In this document: one piece after another, positions 9,433-18,600 of the stretch
Numbering within the stretch: position 1 is the stretch's first letter
Layout of the letters: the number at the start of each line of letters is the position of its first letter
Assembly: GCF_000949385.2 (NCBI RefSeq)
Contig: NZ_JYKO02000001.1
Location: 1,822,620-1,886,619 of the forward strand
Length of the DNA stretch: 64,000 nucleotides
Origin: Pseudomonas sp. LFM046
Lineage (GTDB): Bacteria > Pseudomonadota > Gammaproteobacteria > Pseudomonadales > Pseudomonadaceae
Reading direction: 5' to 3'
Made by a program: the position numbers and the translations under genes
Notes under the pieces: generated by a model
The model's input: only the letters and a program-made list of their open reading frames with translations
What the model was told of the DNA's origin: nothing
The model's database searches: none

Positions 9433-9759
9433 ATGATGAAGGGTGGCATGGCAGGCCTGATGAAGCAGGCCCAACAAATGCAGGAAAAGATGCAGAAGAT
9501 GCAGGAAGAGCTGGCCAATGCCGAAGTCACCGGTCAGTCCGGTGCCGGTCTGGTGAGCGTGGTGATGACCGGTCGTCATGACGTCAAGCGCGTCACCCTG
9601 GACGACAGCCTGATGCAGGAAGACAAGGAGATCCTTGAAGACCTGATCGCCGCTGCGGTGAACGATGCCGTGCGCAAGATCGAGCAGAACAACCAGGAAA
9701 AAATGGCTGGCATGACTGCTGGTCTGCAGCTGCCCCCTGGTTTCAAAATGCCCTTCTGA
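9433..9759 (+). CDS. YbaB/EbfC nucleoid-associated protein
   Basis: Small DNA-binding protein of 108 residues with the typical very Met/Gln/Lys-rich N-terminal helix ([20 protein letters not shown]) and the central [23 protein letters not shown], ending in PPGFKMPF, all as in the YbaB/EbfC family. It lies 11 bases after dnaX and upstream of recR, the widely conserved dnaX-ybaB-recR arrangement. Starts at an ATG behind GAGGAC. Likely dimeric and nucleoid-associated; the precise role in recombination or replication is not established from the sequence. Confidence 0.95.
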   Translation: MMKGGMAGLMKQAQQMQEKMQKMQEELANAEVTGQSGAGLVSVVMTGRHDVKRVTLDDSLMQEDKEILEDLIAAAVNDAVRKIEQNNQEKMAGMTAGLQLPPGFKMPF

Positions 9760-9828
9760 GTGGGTGACGCCCAGCCGGCACGCATTACTGCGTTGCGCGC
9801 GGCCGCGGGCGTCCGCATTTACAGACAT

Positions 9829-9915
9829 AAACTCCGGTGCCCTCGGCCGCTCGCGCCTTGCACGGCATACCGCCTGGTCGCCCCGATCGATAGCAATGGG
9901 GCGGCACCGGAGTTT
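9829..9915 (+). repeat. Long-range inverted repeat between ybaB and recR
   Basis: AAACTCCGGTGCC (9829-9841) is exactly complementary to GGCACCGGAGTTT (9903-9915), a perfect 13-bp stem closing a 61-base GC-rich loop that contains a further CCCC...GGGG pairing (CCCCGATCGATAGCAATGGGG with its neighbours). It lies entirely in the 191-base gap upstream of recR, ending 35 bases before the recR start. Confidence 0.75.
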
Positions 9916-9950
9916 CTCCAACCTCAATCTCCCCCCATCCTGAGACGCCC

Positions 9951-10550
9951 ATGAGCTTCAGCCCGCTGATTCGCCAACTGATCGACGCCCTGCGCATCCT
10001 GCCCGGTGTGGGCCAGAAGACTGCACAGCGCATGGCGCTGCAGTTGCTGGAGCGTGATCGCAGTGGTGGTCTGCGCCTGGCCCAGGCGCTGACGGCGGCG
10101 ATGGAAGGGGTGGGGCATTGCAAGCAGTGCCGGACCCTGAGCGAAGAGGCGCTCTGTCCCCAGTGCGCCGACCCGCGCCGGGACGACTCGCTGCTCTGTG
10201 TGGTCGAGGGTCCCCTGGATGTCTTCGCCGTTGAGCAGACGGGCTATCGGGGGCGCTTCTTCGTGCTCAAGGGGCATTTGTCCCCGTTGGACGGGCTCGG
10301 CCCTGAGGCCATTGGCATTCCCGAGTTGATGGCGCGCATCGAGGCCGGCAGCTTTGCCGAGGTGATCCTGGCCACCAACCCCACAGTGGAGGGCGAGGCC
10401 ACCGCCCACTACATCGCCCAGTTGCTGGCGCCGAAGTCCATCGTCGTCTCTCGAATCGCCCACGGCGTGCCGCTGGGAGGGGAGCTGGAGCTGGTGGACG
10501 GCGGTACGTTGGCCCACGCCTTGGCCGGGCGCCGGCCGATTGGATCCTGA
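9951..10550 (+). CDS. recR: Recombination protein RecR
   Basis: RecR, 199 residues, part of the RecFOR pathway loading RecA on gapped DNA. The N-terminal helix-hairpin-helix ([20 protein letters not shown]) is followed by the zinc finger [16 protein letters not shown] and a Toprim domain ([20 protein letters not shown] ... [16 protein letters not shown]), then the C-terminal [20 protein letters not shown]. Length and motif order match the family. The 191-base spacer upstream contains an unusual stem (see the inverted repeat) that may influence its expression. Confidence 0.96.
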   Translation: MSFSPLIRQLIDALRILPGVGQKTAQRMALQLLERDRSGGLRLAQALTAAMEGVGHCKQCRTLSEEALCPQCADPRRDDSLLCVVEGPLDVFAVEQTGYRGRFFVLKGHLSPLDGLGPEAIGIPELMARIEAGSFAEVILATNPTVEGEATAHYIAQLLAPKSIVVSRIAHGVPLGGELELVDGGTLAHALAGRRPIGS

Positions 10551-10656
10551 GCGGGTTCTGTTTCGGCTGATACGACCTTGCCGATGGCAAAAGTCTCGCC
10601 TTGAAAACCAAGCAAGCGCTCGGTAAGTTCATTCGATCTTACCGGGGAGTCTTGCC

Positions 10657-11805
10657 ATGTCTGCCTATCAGGAATACTTCGACGAGTCCCACCAACTGGT
10701 GCGGGATTCGGTGCGTCGCTTTGTCGAGCGAGAAATCCTGCCCCATATCGCTGAATGGGAAGAGGCCGAAGAGTTTCCGCGTGAGCTTTATCTCAAGGCT
10801 GGCGCAGCCGGAATCCTCGGGATCGGCTACCCCGAGCCGCTCGGCGGCAGCCATGAGGGCGATCTGTTCGCCAAGGTAGCGGCCAGCGAGGAGCTGATGC
10901 GCTGTGGTTCCGGCGGTCTGGTGGCTGGGCTGGGCTCCCTGGATATCGGCTTGCCACCGGTGATCAAGTGGGGCCGCGCCGAGTTGCGGGAGCGGATCGT
11001 GCCGCAAGTGTTGGCGGGCGAGAAGATCATGGCCTTGGCCGTCACCGAGCCTTCCGGTGGCTCGGATGTTGCCAACCTCAAGACCCGGGCTGTGCGTGAT
11101 GGCGCCTTCTACCGCATCACTGGTAGCAAGACCTTTATTACCAGCGGCGTACGCGCCGATTACTACACCGTGGCAGTGCGCACCGGCGGCGAAGGGTTCG
11201 GCGGTGTCAGCCTGCTGCTGGTGGAGAAGGGCACCCCGGGTTTCACCGTCGGACGCAAGCTGAAGAAGATGGGCTGGTGGGCCTCGGACACCGCCGAGTT
11301 GTTCTTTGATGACTGCAAGGTGCCGGTGGAGAATCTGATCGGCATGGAAAACATGGGGTTTGCCTGCATCATGGCGAACTTCCAGAGCGAGCGCCTGGCC
11401 CTGGCGATCATGGCCAACATGACCGCACAGCTCGCGCTGGAGGAGTCGCTGAAATGGGCCGCCGAGCGCGAAGCCTTCGGCAAGCCGATTGGTCGCTTCC
11501 AGGTACTGCGCCACCGCATGGCAGAAATGGCCACCCAGCTGGAAGTATCCCGCGAGTTCACCTATCGCCAGGCGGCGAAGATGGCGGGGGGCAAGAGCGT
11601 GATCAAGGAAATCTCCATGGCGAAGAACTTCGCCACCGATATTGCCGACCGGATCACCTACGACGCCGTACAGATGCTGGGTGGCATGGGGTATATGCGC
11701 GAGAGCCTGGTGGAGCGGCTCTACCGCGATAACCGCATCCTCTCCATCGGTGGCGGCACGCGGGAAATCATGAACGAGATCATCGCCAAGCAAATGGGTC
11801 TTTGA
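10657..11805 (+). CDS. Acyl-CoA dehydrogenase
   Basis: FAD-dependent acyl-CoA dehydrogenase, 382 residues, the normal length for the soluble tetrameric family. Both family signatures are present: ALAVTEPSGGSDVANLKTRA in the middle domain and QMLGGMGYMRESLVERLYRD near the C-terminus, ending in GGGTREIMNEIIAKQMGL. It starts at an ATG preceded by GGGGAG. A hotdog-fold thioesterase follows 97 bases later, so the pair may act on the same CoA esters. The chain-length or branched-chain preference cannot be read from the sequence. Confidence 0.92.
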   Translation: MSAYQEYFDESHQLVRDSVRRFVEREILPHIAEWEEAEEFPRELYLKAGAAGILGIGYPEPLGGSHEGDLFAKVAASEELMRCGSGGLVAGLGSLDIGLPPVIKWGRAELRERIVPQVLAGEKIMALAVTEPSGGSDVANLKTRAVRDGAFYRITGSKTFITSGVRADYYTVAVRTGGEGFGGVSLLLVEKGTPGFTVGRKLKKMGWWASDTAELFFDDCKVPVENLIGMENMGFACIMANFQSERLALAIMANMTAQLALEESLKWAAEREAFGKPIGRFQVLRHRMAEMATQLEVSREFTYRQAAKMAGGKSVIKEISMAKNFATDIADRITYDAVQMLGGMGYMRESLVERLYRDNRILSIGGGTREIMNEIIAKQMGL

Positions 11806-11813
11806 GCGACGCA

Positions 11814-11845
11814 GGAGCTTCCGAACGGGAGTTCCGGTTTTCTTT
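11814..11845 (+). terminator. Terminator-like hairpin after the acyl-CoA dehydrogenase
   Basis: GGAGCTTCC and GGGAGTTCC form a 9-bp stem (two G-T pairs) with loop GAAC, followed by GGTTTTCTTT. This would separate the dehydrogenase from the thioesterase transcript at least partly. Confidence 0.65.
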
Positions 11846-11902
11846 GGTTCGTATATATTTCGACCATCATTTAACTGAGCAGGATGACCCAGGAGAAACC
11901 CG

Positions 11903-12436
11903 ATGAGCGATCTGTCCCGTGAAGAAAAACTGCAAATCTGGCTGGCTGCCGAGGCCGAAATTCGTGCGCGCCTCAAACCCGGCACTCTGAGCATTGCCGA
12001 AGTGGCAGCCCTCAGTCCGCTGGAGTTCTTCGACGGCATCGGCCGCGGCGAATTGCCTGCGCCGCCCATCGGCGAGCTGATGGGCTTCGTGCCGGTCGAG
12101 TGGTCGAAGGAGCGTTTCATTTTCCAGGGGGTGCCACAGATGCAGCACTACAACCCCATTGGTTCGGTGCACGGCGGTTATGCCGCAACCCTGCTGGACT
12201 CGGCCATGGGTTGCGCCATCCACACTCACCTGGAGAAAGGCCAGGGCTACACCACCACTGACCTGCGCATCAGCTATATCCGTGCGCTGACCACCAAGAC
12301 CGGCCCGGTACGTGCCGAAGGGCGGATCATCCATGTCGGCCGCTCCACCGCCCTGGCCGAGGGACGCATCTACGACGTGGACGGCAAGCTGTATGCGACC
12401 GGCTCCACGACCTGTCTGATCCTCGGGGGCAAGTAG
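11903..12436 (+). CDS. PaaI-family hotdog thioesterase
   Basis: Hotdog-fold thioesterase of 177 residues. The active-site region HGGYAATLLDSAMGCAIHTH is the PaaI/YbgC-type motif with the HGG turn and an acidic residue on the long helix, followed by TTTDLRISYIRALTTKTGPV and a C-terminal GSTTCLILGGK. It starts at an ATG behind CCAGGAG. It would hydrolyse an acyl-CoA to free acid, plausibly a dead-end or surplus CoA ester from the adjacent acyl-CoA dehydrogenase step. The substrate is not determinable from sequence. Confidence 0.88.
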   Translation: MSDLSREEKLQIWLAAEAEIRARLKPGTLSIAEVAALSPLEFFDGIGRGELPAPPIGELMGFVPVEWSKERFIFQGVPQMQHYNPIGSVHGGYAATLLDSAMGCAIHTHLEKGQGYTTTDLRISYIRALTTKTGPVRAEGRIIHVGRSTALAEGRIYDVDGKLYATGSTTCLILGGK

Positions 12437-12603
12437 GCGCCGCCTGCAGATTGGCCGGCTTGCGTGTTCTCAAGGCCGTCCGGGCATTGGCATGCCGTGA
12501 ATCTCGACCACGGTGCGCCGCTCGCCCGGCCAGATCGCTGCTTGGGTGCTGCTAATCTCATTTGAGATCAACGCTTGTGCTCAAGCCGGCTGGTGGTGCC
12601 GCC

Positions 12604-13434
12604 ATGAGAATTGTCTTTCTGGTCAATCGGGACATCGAGAGCAACTACATCCTCAATCTGCTGTTGCCCGAGCTCCATCGGCATACCGTCGGTATTTTCC
12701 TTTCCGAGCGGGTTGGCGCGAGCAGCGGGGTACGGGCGCGGATGCTGGGCCAGCTGGCCTTTATCGAGCAGGACCTGTTCGGCGAGCTGGTCTTTCCCCT
12801 CATCGAGCTGACCAGTCCTGGCGGCGGGCGATATGCCGGTTTCAGTGAGTTGTCGCGACGCTTCGGTATTCCGCTGCAGGTACTCTCGACCTTGAAAGAT
12901 TCGGCAGCGCTGCAGCAGCTGCACGACATGCGAGCCGACCTGTTCGTCTCGATTCGCTTCGGTTTGATCCTGGATGTCAATGTGCTGGGGATTCCCCAGT
13001 GCGGCTGCCTGAACCTGCACTCGGGCCTGCTGCCTCAATACCGGGGCGTGCTCGCTACGTTCCGGGCCTTGCTGAATGGCGACGATGAGATCGGCTGCAC
13101 GCTCCACTGGATCGATAGTCCGAGCATCGACAGGGGGGCCGTTATCGACAAGGCGCGGAGGCCGGTGGTGAAGGATCGCTCCTTGTTCTGGCACATTCTT
13201 TCGCTCTACCCCTTGGGAGCCGACTTGATCTTGAGTGCTATCCGCCGCCTGGAAGATGGCGCTCCCGTCGTTGGCGAGCCGCAGGATGCAACGGCTGGCG
13301 CCTACTACTCGTTTCCCTCGGAGGACGACCTGACGCGGTTCACGGCGCAGGGGTGGCGTCTGTTCGATCGGGGAGACATCTGGGAGATTCTTGAACCGTA
13401 CGGATGCAGGCCGGGTGCGGCCCTGAAGCTGTAA
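12604..13434 (+). CDS. Formyltransferase-fold protein
   Basis: A 276-residue protein of the formyl_trans_N fold (methionyl-tRNA / GAR / UDP-amino-sugar formyltransferases). It retains the catalytic Asn-His pair and Asp: NLHSGLLPQYRGVLATFRAL and HWIDSPSIDRGAV. I chose the ATG at 12604 because the preceding 14 codons of open frame (from 12562) add nothing family-like; neither start has a strong ribosome site. It lacks a recognisable tRNA-binding C-terminal domain, so it is unlikely to be Fmt. The acceptor could be an amino sugar or small metabolite. It is isolated between a thioesterase and putA, with no sugar-nucleotide genes close by. Confidence 0.72.
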   Translation: MRIVFLVNRDIESNYILNLLLPELHRHTVGIFLSERVGASSGVRARMLGQLAFIEQDLFGELVFPLIELTSPGGGRYAGFSELSRRFGIPLQVLSTLKDSAALQQLHDMRADLFVSIRFGLILDVNVLGIPQCGCLNLHSGLLPQYRGVLATFRALLNGDDEIGCTLHWIDSPSIDRGAVIDKARRPVVKDRSLFWHILSLYPLGADLILSAIRRLEDGAPVVGEPQDATAGAYYSFPSEDDLTRFTAQGWRLFDRGDIWEILEPYGCRPGAALKL

Positions 13435-13476
13435 GTCGCGGGGTGAGTAGCCGGGCGATGCGCGATGTTCGTGCAC

Positions 13477-13511
13477 GAAAAAAGAAGGGGGCACGCTTGT
13501 GGCGTGCCCCC
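13477..13511 (-). terminator. Strong hairpin downstream of putA
   Basis: A perfect 10-bp stem (GGGGGCACGC / GCGTGCCCCC, loop TTGTG) has an A-rich run on its left, which reads as a T-run on the minus strand, so it is oriented to terminate putA transcripts about 160 bases past the putA stop. It may also stop the formyltransferase message from the other side. Confidence 0.8.
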
Positions 13512-13671
13512 ATTGCCGTCAGTGAATGACAGCCAACCGTCGAAGAGAAGAGTGGGCGGAGGCGCCCGGTAAGGCGGTCCGCCTGGAGGCAGGGCCTCCG
13601 GTGTTGCGCCCGACGCGGCCTTGTGAGCCGTGCCGGGGTGGAGCGGGCCGCGCCCGGAGGCGCGGCGGGTG

Positions 13672-16600
13672 TCAGCCGATGGTCATCAGGCTGGCGTTGC
13701 CGCCGGCGGCGGCGGTGTTGACGCTGATGGCGCGTTCGATCAGCAGACGCTCCAGCGGGATCGCGGTCTCGCCCTGGGACAGGCCCTGGACGCCGATGAT
13801 CGGACCCTTGCGGGCGGCGACCTGCTGGCAAATTCCGCGCAGTTGGTCGGAATCACCGTGGTGCAGCACTGCGTCGAAGCCGACGTCGGCCTGGGCCCAG
13901 TCCGTCACCAACTGGATGCGTGCCTGCACGGCCTTCGGCAGGGCGCCACGCAGCTTGCCGGTCAGCTCACTGGTGGCCCACAGCGCGCTGCTGCCGACGG
14001 CCAGGGTGGCGGCCAGTTGGGTCAGCAGATCGCCTTCATCGTCAGCCAGGCAGAGCACGGCCTCGCGCGGCAGCAGTACATAGGTGTTGCGCTCGCCGGT
14101 CGGGCCGGGGAGCACGCGGCTCAGGCCGCTCTGGGACTGCTCAGCGAAGCTGTCGCAGAGGCTGGCCAGGCCGTCCTTGCCGTTCTTCACGGCCCAGGCC
14201 TTGAGGGCTTCCAGGGGCTTGCCATGGCGCTCGTGCAGGGCAGTGCGATGCATGGCATCGGCGGCAGTGGCGCCGTCCAGGCGCTGGAAGGTGCGGCTCA
14301 CGCCATCGGCCGGGCGAGTGGCCAGCAGGCGGTACATGTACAGCGGACCGCCAGCCTTCGGGCCAGTGCCGGACAGGCCTTCACCACCGAAAGGCTGCAC
14401 GCCCACCACGGCGCCTACCATGTTGCGGTTGACGTAGAGGTTGCCGGCGTGGGCCTTGTCCACGACCTTGGCGATGGTTTCGTCGATGCGGGTGTGCACG
14501 CCCAGCGTCAGGCCGTAACCGGTGCCGTTGATCTGGTCGAGCAGGGCGTCCATGTCTTCGCGCTTGTAGCGCAGCAGGTGCAGGACGGGGCCGAAGATCT
14601 CGCGCTCCAGGTCAGCCAGGCTGTTCAGTTCGATCAGGGTCGGCATCACGAAGGTACCGCGCTGCATCACATCGCCCTCGGTGCGGGCGATCTGGAACAC
14701 GCTGCGGCCTTTGTTGCGCATGACCTGGATGTGCTGATCGATGTTGGCCTTGGCTTCGGCGTCGATCACCGGGCCGATGTCCACGTTCAGGTGCTCGGGG
14801 TTGCCGATGCGGCACTCGCCCATGGCGCCCTTGAGCATTTCCACCACGCGGTCGGCCACGTCTTCCTGCACGCACAGGACGCGCAGGGCGGAGCAGCGCT
14901 GGCCGGCGCTGTCGAACGCGGAGGCGATCACGTCGGTCACCACCTGCTCAGCAAGGGCGGAGGAGTCCACGATCATGGCGTTCTGGCCGCCGGTTTCGGC
15001 GATCAGCGGGATCGGGCGGCCCTGGGCGTCCAGGCGACCGGCGACATTGCGGGCGAGGATGCCGGCGACTTCGGTGGAGCCGGTGAACATCACGCCTTTC
15101 ACGCGCTCATCAGCCACCAGGGCGGCACCGACGGTGTGGCCGAGGCCCGGCAGCAGCTGTACCACGCCTTCCGGAATGCCGGCCTGGAGCAGGATGCGTA
15201 CGGCCTGGGCGGCGATCAGCGGGGTCTGTTCGGCGGGCTTGGCCAGCACGGTGTTGCCGGCAGCCAGGGCCGCGGCCACCTGGCCGGTGAAGATTGCCAG
15301 GGGGAAGTTCCACGGGCTGATGCAGACCACCGGCCCCAGGGGGCGGTGAGTGTCGTTGGCGAAGTCGTGGCGGGCCTGGGCGGCGTAGTAGCGCAGGAAG
15401 TCCACGGCCTCGCGCACTTCGGCGATGGCGTTGTTGAAGGTCTTGCCCGCTTCACGGACGAGGATGCCCATCAGCGGCTGCATCTCGGCTTCCATCAGGT
15501 CGGCGGCGCGATCCAGGGCGGCGGCGCGCTCCACCGGCGGGGTGGATTGCCAGATCGGCGCGGCGGTGATGGAGGCCAGTACGGCGTTGCCCACGTCAGC
15601 GGTGGTGGCGTTCTGTACGTGACCGACCACGTCGCGGTGATCTGCCGGGTTCAGCACGGGCTCGCTCGGGCCTTCGCTGGCCGGGCAGCCGAGCATCGGC
15701 TGGGCGCGCCAGTCGGCGTGACCGGAGCTCAGCAGGGCGCTGGACAGCGAGGCCAGGCGGTGTTCGTTGGCCATGTCGATGCCGCTGGAGTTGACGCGGG
15801 CGTCGCCATACAGGGCCTTGGGCTGCGGAATGCGCGGGTGCGGCAGGCCGAGTGCGCCTTCCACGGTGGCCATGGCTTCGGCGCTGGCGACCGGGTCTTC
15901 CACCAGCTCCTTGATGGAGATGCTGTGGTCAGCGATGCGGTTGACGAAGCTGGTGTTGGCGCCGTTTTCCAGCAGGCGGCGCACCAGATAGGCCAGCAGG
16001 GTTTCATGGGTACCGACCGGTGCGTAGATACGGCACGGACGGTTCAGCTTGCCGTCGGCCACCTTGCCCACCACCTGCTCGTACAGGGGTTCGCCCATGC
16101 CGTGCAGGCACTGGAACTCGTACTGGCCCGGGTAGTAGTTCTGACCGGCGATCTGGTAGATGGCGGACAGGGTGTGGGCGTTGTGGGTGGCGAATTGCGG
16201 ATAGATCGCATCTGGCACGCCCAGCAGCTTGCGGGCGCAGGCGATGTAGGAAATGTCGGTGTAGACCTTGCGGCTGTAGACCGGGAAACCTTCCAGGCCG
16301 TCCACCTGGGCGCGCTTGATCTCGCTGTCCCAGTAGGCGCCCTTCACCAGGCGGATCATCAGGCGATGGTTGCTGCGGCGGGCGAGGTCGATCACGTAGT
16401 CGATCACGTACGGGCAGCGCTTCTGGTAGGCCTGAATGACGAAGCCGACACCGTTCCAGCCTTTCAGGGACGGCTCGAAGCAGAGGCGCTCGAGCATGTC
16501 GAGGGAGATTTCCAGGCGGTCTGCTTCTTCGGCGTCGATGTTCAGGCCGATGTCGTACTGCTTGGCCAGCAGGGTCAGGGACAGCAGGCGCGGATACAGC

Positions 16601-17649
16601 TCGCCCATCATGCGCTCGTACTGGGCGCGGCTGTAGCGCGGGTGCAGGGCGGAGAGCTTGATGGAGATGCCCGGGCCTTCATAGATGCCGCGGCCGTGGG
16701 AGGCCTTGCCGATGGCGTGGATCGCCTGCTCGTAGGAGGCGTAGTAGCGCTGGGCGTCTTCCTCGGTCAGCGCGGCTTCGCCGAGCATGTCGTAGGAGTA
16801 GCGGAAGCCCTTGGCTTCGAAGCTGGTGGCGTTGGCCAGGGCTTCAGCGATGGTTTCGCCGGTGACGAACTGCTCGCCCATCAGGCGCATGGCCATGTCC
16901 ACGCCCTTGCGGATCAGCGGCTCGCCGCTCTTGCCGATGATGCGGTTCAGCGAGCTGGAGAGGCCGGATTCGTTGTGGGTGGATACCAGCTTGCCGGTGA
17001 TCAGCAGGCCCCAGGAGGCGGCGTTGACGAACATCGACGGGCTCTGGCCCAGGTGCTGCTGCCAATTGCCGGTGCTGATCTTGTCGCGGATCAGGGCGTC
17101 GCGGGTGCCTTTGTCCGGGATGCGAAGCAGGGCTTCGGCCAGGCACATCAGTGCCACGCCTTCCTGGGAGGACAGGGAGAATTCCTGCAGCAGGCCCTGG
17201 ACGATGCCGGCGCGGCCGCTGGCGCTCTTCTGGTTACGCAGCTTTTCGGCGATGCCGTAGGCCAGCTTGTAGGCGGCGTCGGCCAACTCGGCGGGCAGGC
17301 GGGCCTGCTCCAGCAGCATGGGTACGGCTTCCTGCTCGGGGCGGCGGTAGGCGGCGGTGATGGCCGCACGCAGCACGGACTGCGGCAGGATGCTCTCGGC
17401 GAAATCGAGGAACGGCTGGTGAACGGGCTCGGGGAGGGCCTCGAGCGCGTCATGGTCACCCTCGGCCAGGCGTTGGGCGATGCCCTGGAGTTCGGGCAGG
17501 GTCATGCCGCTTTCCAGTGCCTCGAGGTAGCTGAAGATCGCTTGCTTGATCAGCCAATGCGGGGTGCGCTCGATCCTGCGCGCAGCTTCCTTGAGACGGT
17601 CGCGGGTTGCCTCGTCCAGTTTCACGCCAAGGGTGGTGCTCGTAGCCAT
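13672..17649 (-). CDS. putA: Multifunctional proline utilisation protein PutA
   Basis: Bifunctional proline dehydrogenase / delta1-pyrroline-5-carboxylate dehydrogenase, with a DNA-binding domain, 1325 residues (E. coli PutA is about 1320). Order: ribbon-helix-helix repressor domain at the N-terminus (MATSTTLGVKLDEATRDRLK), a PRODH beta/alpha barrel with the FAD-site pattern RLVKGAYWDSEIKRAQVDG, then an aldehyde dehydrogenase domain with the catalytic Glu (ETGGQNAMIVDSS) and Cys (FDSAGQRCSALRVL), and a C-terminal ALDH-like tail. The start follows AGAGGA; the frame is open 28 codons upstream without family sequence. Four GTTGCA boxes lie upstream. No putP is adjacent, unlike many Pseudomonas. 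The long antisense open frame over the gene is a shadow. Confidence 0.97.
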   Translation of the reverse strand: MATSTTLGVKLDEATRDRLKEAARRIERTPHWLIKQAIFSYLEALESGMTLPELQGIAQRLAEGDHDALEALPEPVHQPFLDFAESILPQSVLRAAITAAYRRPEQEAVPMLLEQARLPAELADAAYKLAYGIAEKLRNQKSASGRAGIVQGLLQEFSLSSQEGVALMCLAEALLRIPDKGTRDALIRDKISTGNWQQHLGQSPSMFVNAASWGLLITGKLVSTHNESGLSSSLNRIIGKSGEPLIRKGVDMAMRLMGEQFVTGETIAEALANATSFEAKGFRYSYDMLGEAALTEEDAQRYYASYEQAIHAIGKASHGRGIYEGPGISIKLSALHPRYSRAQYERMMGELYPRLLSLTLLAKQYDIGLNIDAEEADRLEISLDMLERLCFEPSLKGWNGVGFVIQAYQKRCPYVIDYVIDLARRSNHRLMIRLVKGAYWDSEIKRAQVDGLEGFPVYSRKVYTDISYIACARKLLGVPDAIYPQFATHNAHTLSAIYQIAGQNYYPGQYEFQCLHGMGEPLYEQVVGKVADGKLNRPCRIYAPVGTHETLLAYLVRRLLENGANTSFVNRIADHSISIKELVEDPVASAEAMATVEGALGLPHPRIPQPKALYGDARVNSSGIDMANEHRLASLSSALLSSGHADWRAQPMLGCPASEGPSEPVLNPADHRDVVGHVQNATTADVGNAVLASITAAPIWQSTPPVERAAALDRAADLMEAEMQPLMGILVREAGKTFNNAIAEVREAVDFLRYYAAQARHDFANDTHRPLGPVVCISPWNFPLAIFTGQVAAALAAGNTVLAKPAEQTPLIAAQAVRILLQAGIPEGVVQLLPGLGHTVGAALVADERVKGVMFTGSTEVAGILARNVAGRLDAQGRPIPLIAETGGQNAMIVDSSALAEQVVTDVIASAFDSAGQRCSALRVLCVQEDVADRVVEMLKGAMGECRIGNPEHLNVDIGPVIDAEAKANIDQHIQVMRNKGRSVFQIARTEGDVMQRGTFVMPTLIELNSLADLEREIFGPVLHLLRYKREDMDALLDQINGTGYGLTLGVHTRIDETIAKVVDKAHAGNLYVNRNMVGAVVGVQPFGGEGLSGTGPKAGGPLYMYRLLATRPADGVSRTFQRLDGATAADAMHRTALHERHGKPLEALKAWAVKNGKDGLASLCDSFAEQSQSGLSRVLPGPTGERNTYVLLPREAVLCLADDEGDLLTQLAATLAVGSSALWATSELTGKLRGALPKAVQARIQLVTDWAQADVGFDAVLHHGDSDQLRGICQQVAARKGPIIGVQGLSQGETAIPLERLLIERAISVNTAAAGGNASLMTIG

Positions 17650-17718
17650 TTCTTGTCCTCTTTTCAGCCGTCGTCCGCGGCAATAGCGGCGCAAAGAGTA
17701 GCGATGTCCTACATGGGG

Positions 17719-17873
17719 TGCAACCTGGTGCAACCAAAGGTTGCGGGGTGCAGCGCATTCTCCTGATGAAAGGTCGGTGCGATGGCTGTTCGGGGTTGCA
17801 CCTGTTGAGCTCGAAGGGCAGGCCTGCCGTGATCTCTCAAAGGCAGGCAGGACTCAATTACCGATGGTGCAAC
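17719..17873 (-). promoter_or_regulatory. Cluster of GTTGCA boxes, candidate PutA operator
   Basis: GTTGCA occurs at 17795-17800 and its complement TGCAAC at 17719-17724, 17729-17734 and 17868-17873, all within the 310-base gap upstream of putA. A degenerate copy (TGCAGC) follows twice. In E. coli the PutA ribbon-helix-helix domain binds GTTGCA; the PutA here has that domain, so proline-responsive autorepression is a reasonable inference. Confidence 0.7.
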
Positions 17874-17960
17874 CCTGGGTGCAGCCGGTTTAAATCGGGA
17901 TCAGGAAAGCATAGGCGCCCCTCGGCGGATGCCGAGGGGAAAGGGAGGGGCAAGCGGGGA

Positions 17961-18530
17961 TCAGGACTTGGCGCTTTGCAGGGCGTCGAGCTGGGTCAGC
18001 AGGCTCTGGCGCGCACTGTCGAGGATACGGTCGGAGAGTTCTTCACTGGCGACGCTGCGGGACAGGCTCAGGGCGCCCACCAAGGTGGCGAGCATGGCAA
18101 GGCTCTGCTCGGTATTGCCGGTTGCCTGCTCCAGGTGTCCCAGCAGGCCGGTCAGCACTTTGTCGGTGATGGGGCTGGCATTGCCGCGCTGACCCAGTTC
18201 CGCCGACATGGTGGGCAGCGGGCAACCCTGCTCGGGGTGGGCGCGGTGCTGTGGCGAGAGGTAGCGCTCGAAGAAGGCCTTCAGCGGTTGGTCCTTGGAG
18301 AACGCTTTGTCCCAGTTGGCACTGGCGTCATGCGCCGCAGCTTGCAGGGCTTCCTCCACCAGGGCGTCTTTGGATTTGAAGTGGGCGTAGAAGCCGCCGT
18401 GGGTCAGACCCAGGGCCTTCATCAGGGGCTGAAGGCCGGTGGCGTCTATGCCATCGCTGCGGAAACGGCGGGACGCCTCGGCGACGATGCGTCGGTGGGT
18501 CTCGGCTTTGTGATCTTCGGGATAGCGCAT
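17961..18530 (-). CDS. TetR/AcrR-family transcriptional regulator
   Basis: A 189-residue TetR regulator. The N-terminal helix-turn-helix is clear (HRRIVAEASRRFRSDGIDAT followed by LMKALGLTHGGFYAHFKSK). The C-terminal part contains GCPLPTMSAELGQRG, a Cys-containing motif shared with redox- or electrophile-sensing TetR proteins of the NemR/LmrA type, but I would not assign the ligand. Chosen start at 18530 gives MRYPEDHKAETHRRI, the normal distance to the HTH; the ribosome site is weak. It lies 106 bases downstream of the thiolase gene in the same direction and may regulate it. Confidence 0.88.
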   Translation of the reverse strand: MRYPEDHKAETHRRIVAEASRRFRSDGIDATGLQPLMKALGLTHGGFYAHFKSKDALVEEALQAAAHDASANWDKAFSKDQPLKAFFERYLSPQHRAHPEQGCPLPTMSAELGQRGNASPITDKVLTGLLGHLEQATGNTEQSLAMLATLVGALSLSRSVASEELSDRILDSARQSLLTQLDALQSAKS

Positions 18531-18600
18531 GGAGGTCGCCTCACGGGAGGGTTGATATGGCGATTGTAATTCCACATCCCCGGTTGCGCGAGTGTGATTC

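Noticed and set aside
10639-12120. A 493-residue minus-strand open frame over the acyl-CoA dehydrogenase and the thioesterase start
   Set aside because: Shadow of two well-supported plus-strand genes.
13630-17766. A 1378-residue open frame on the plus strand opposite putA
   Set aside because: It is exactly antisense to putA, has no ribosome site or family motif and has the low-complexity, Gly/Ala/His/Gln-rich look of a shadow in a GC-rich gene with strong codon bias.
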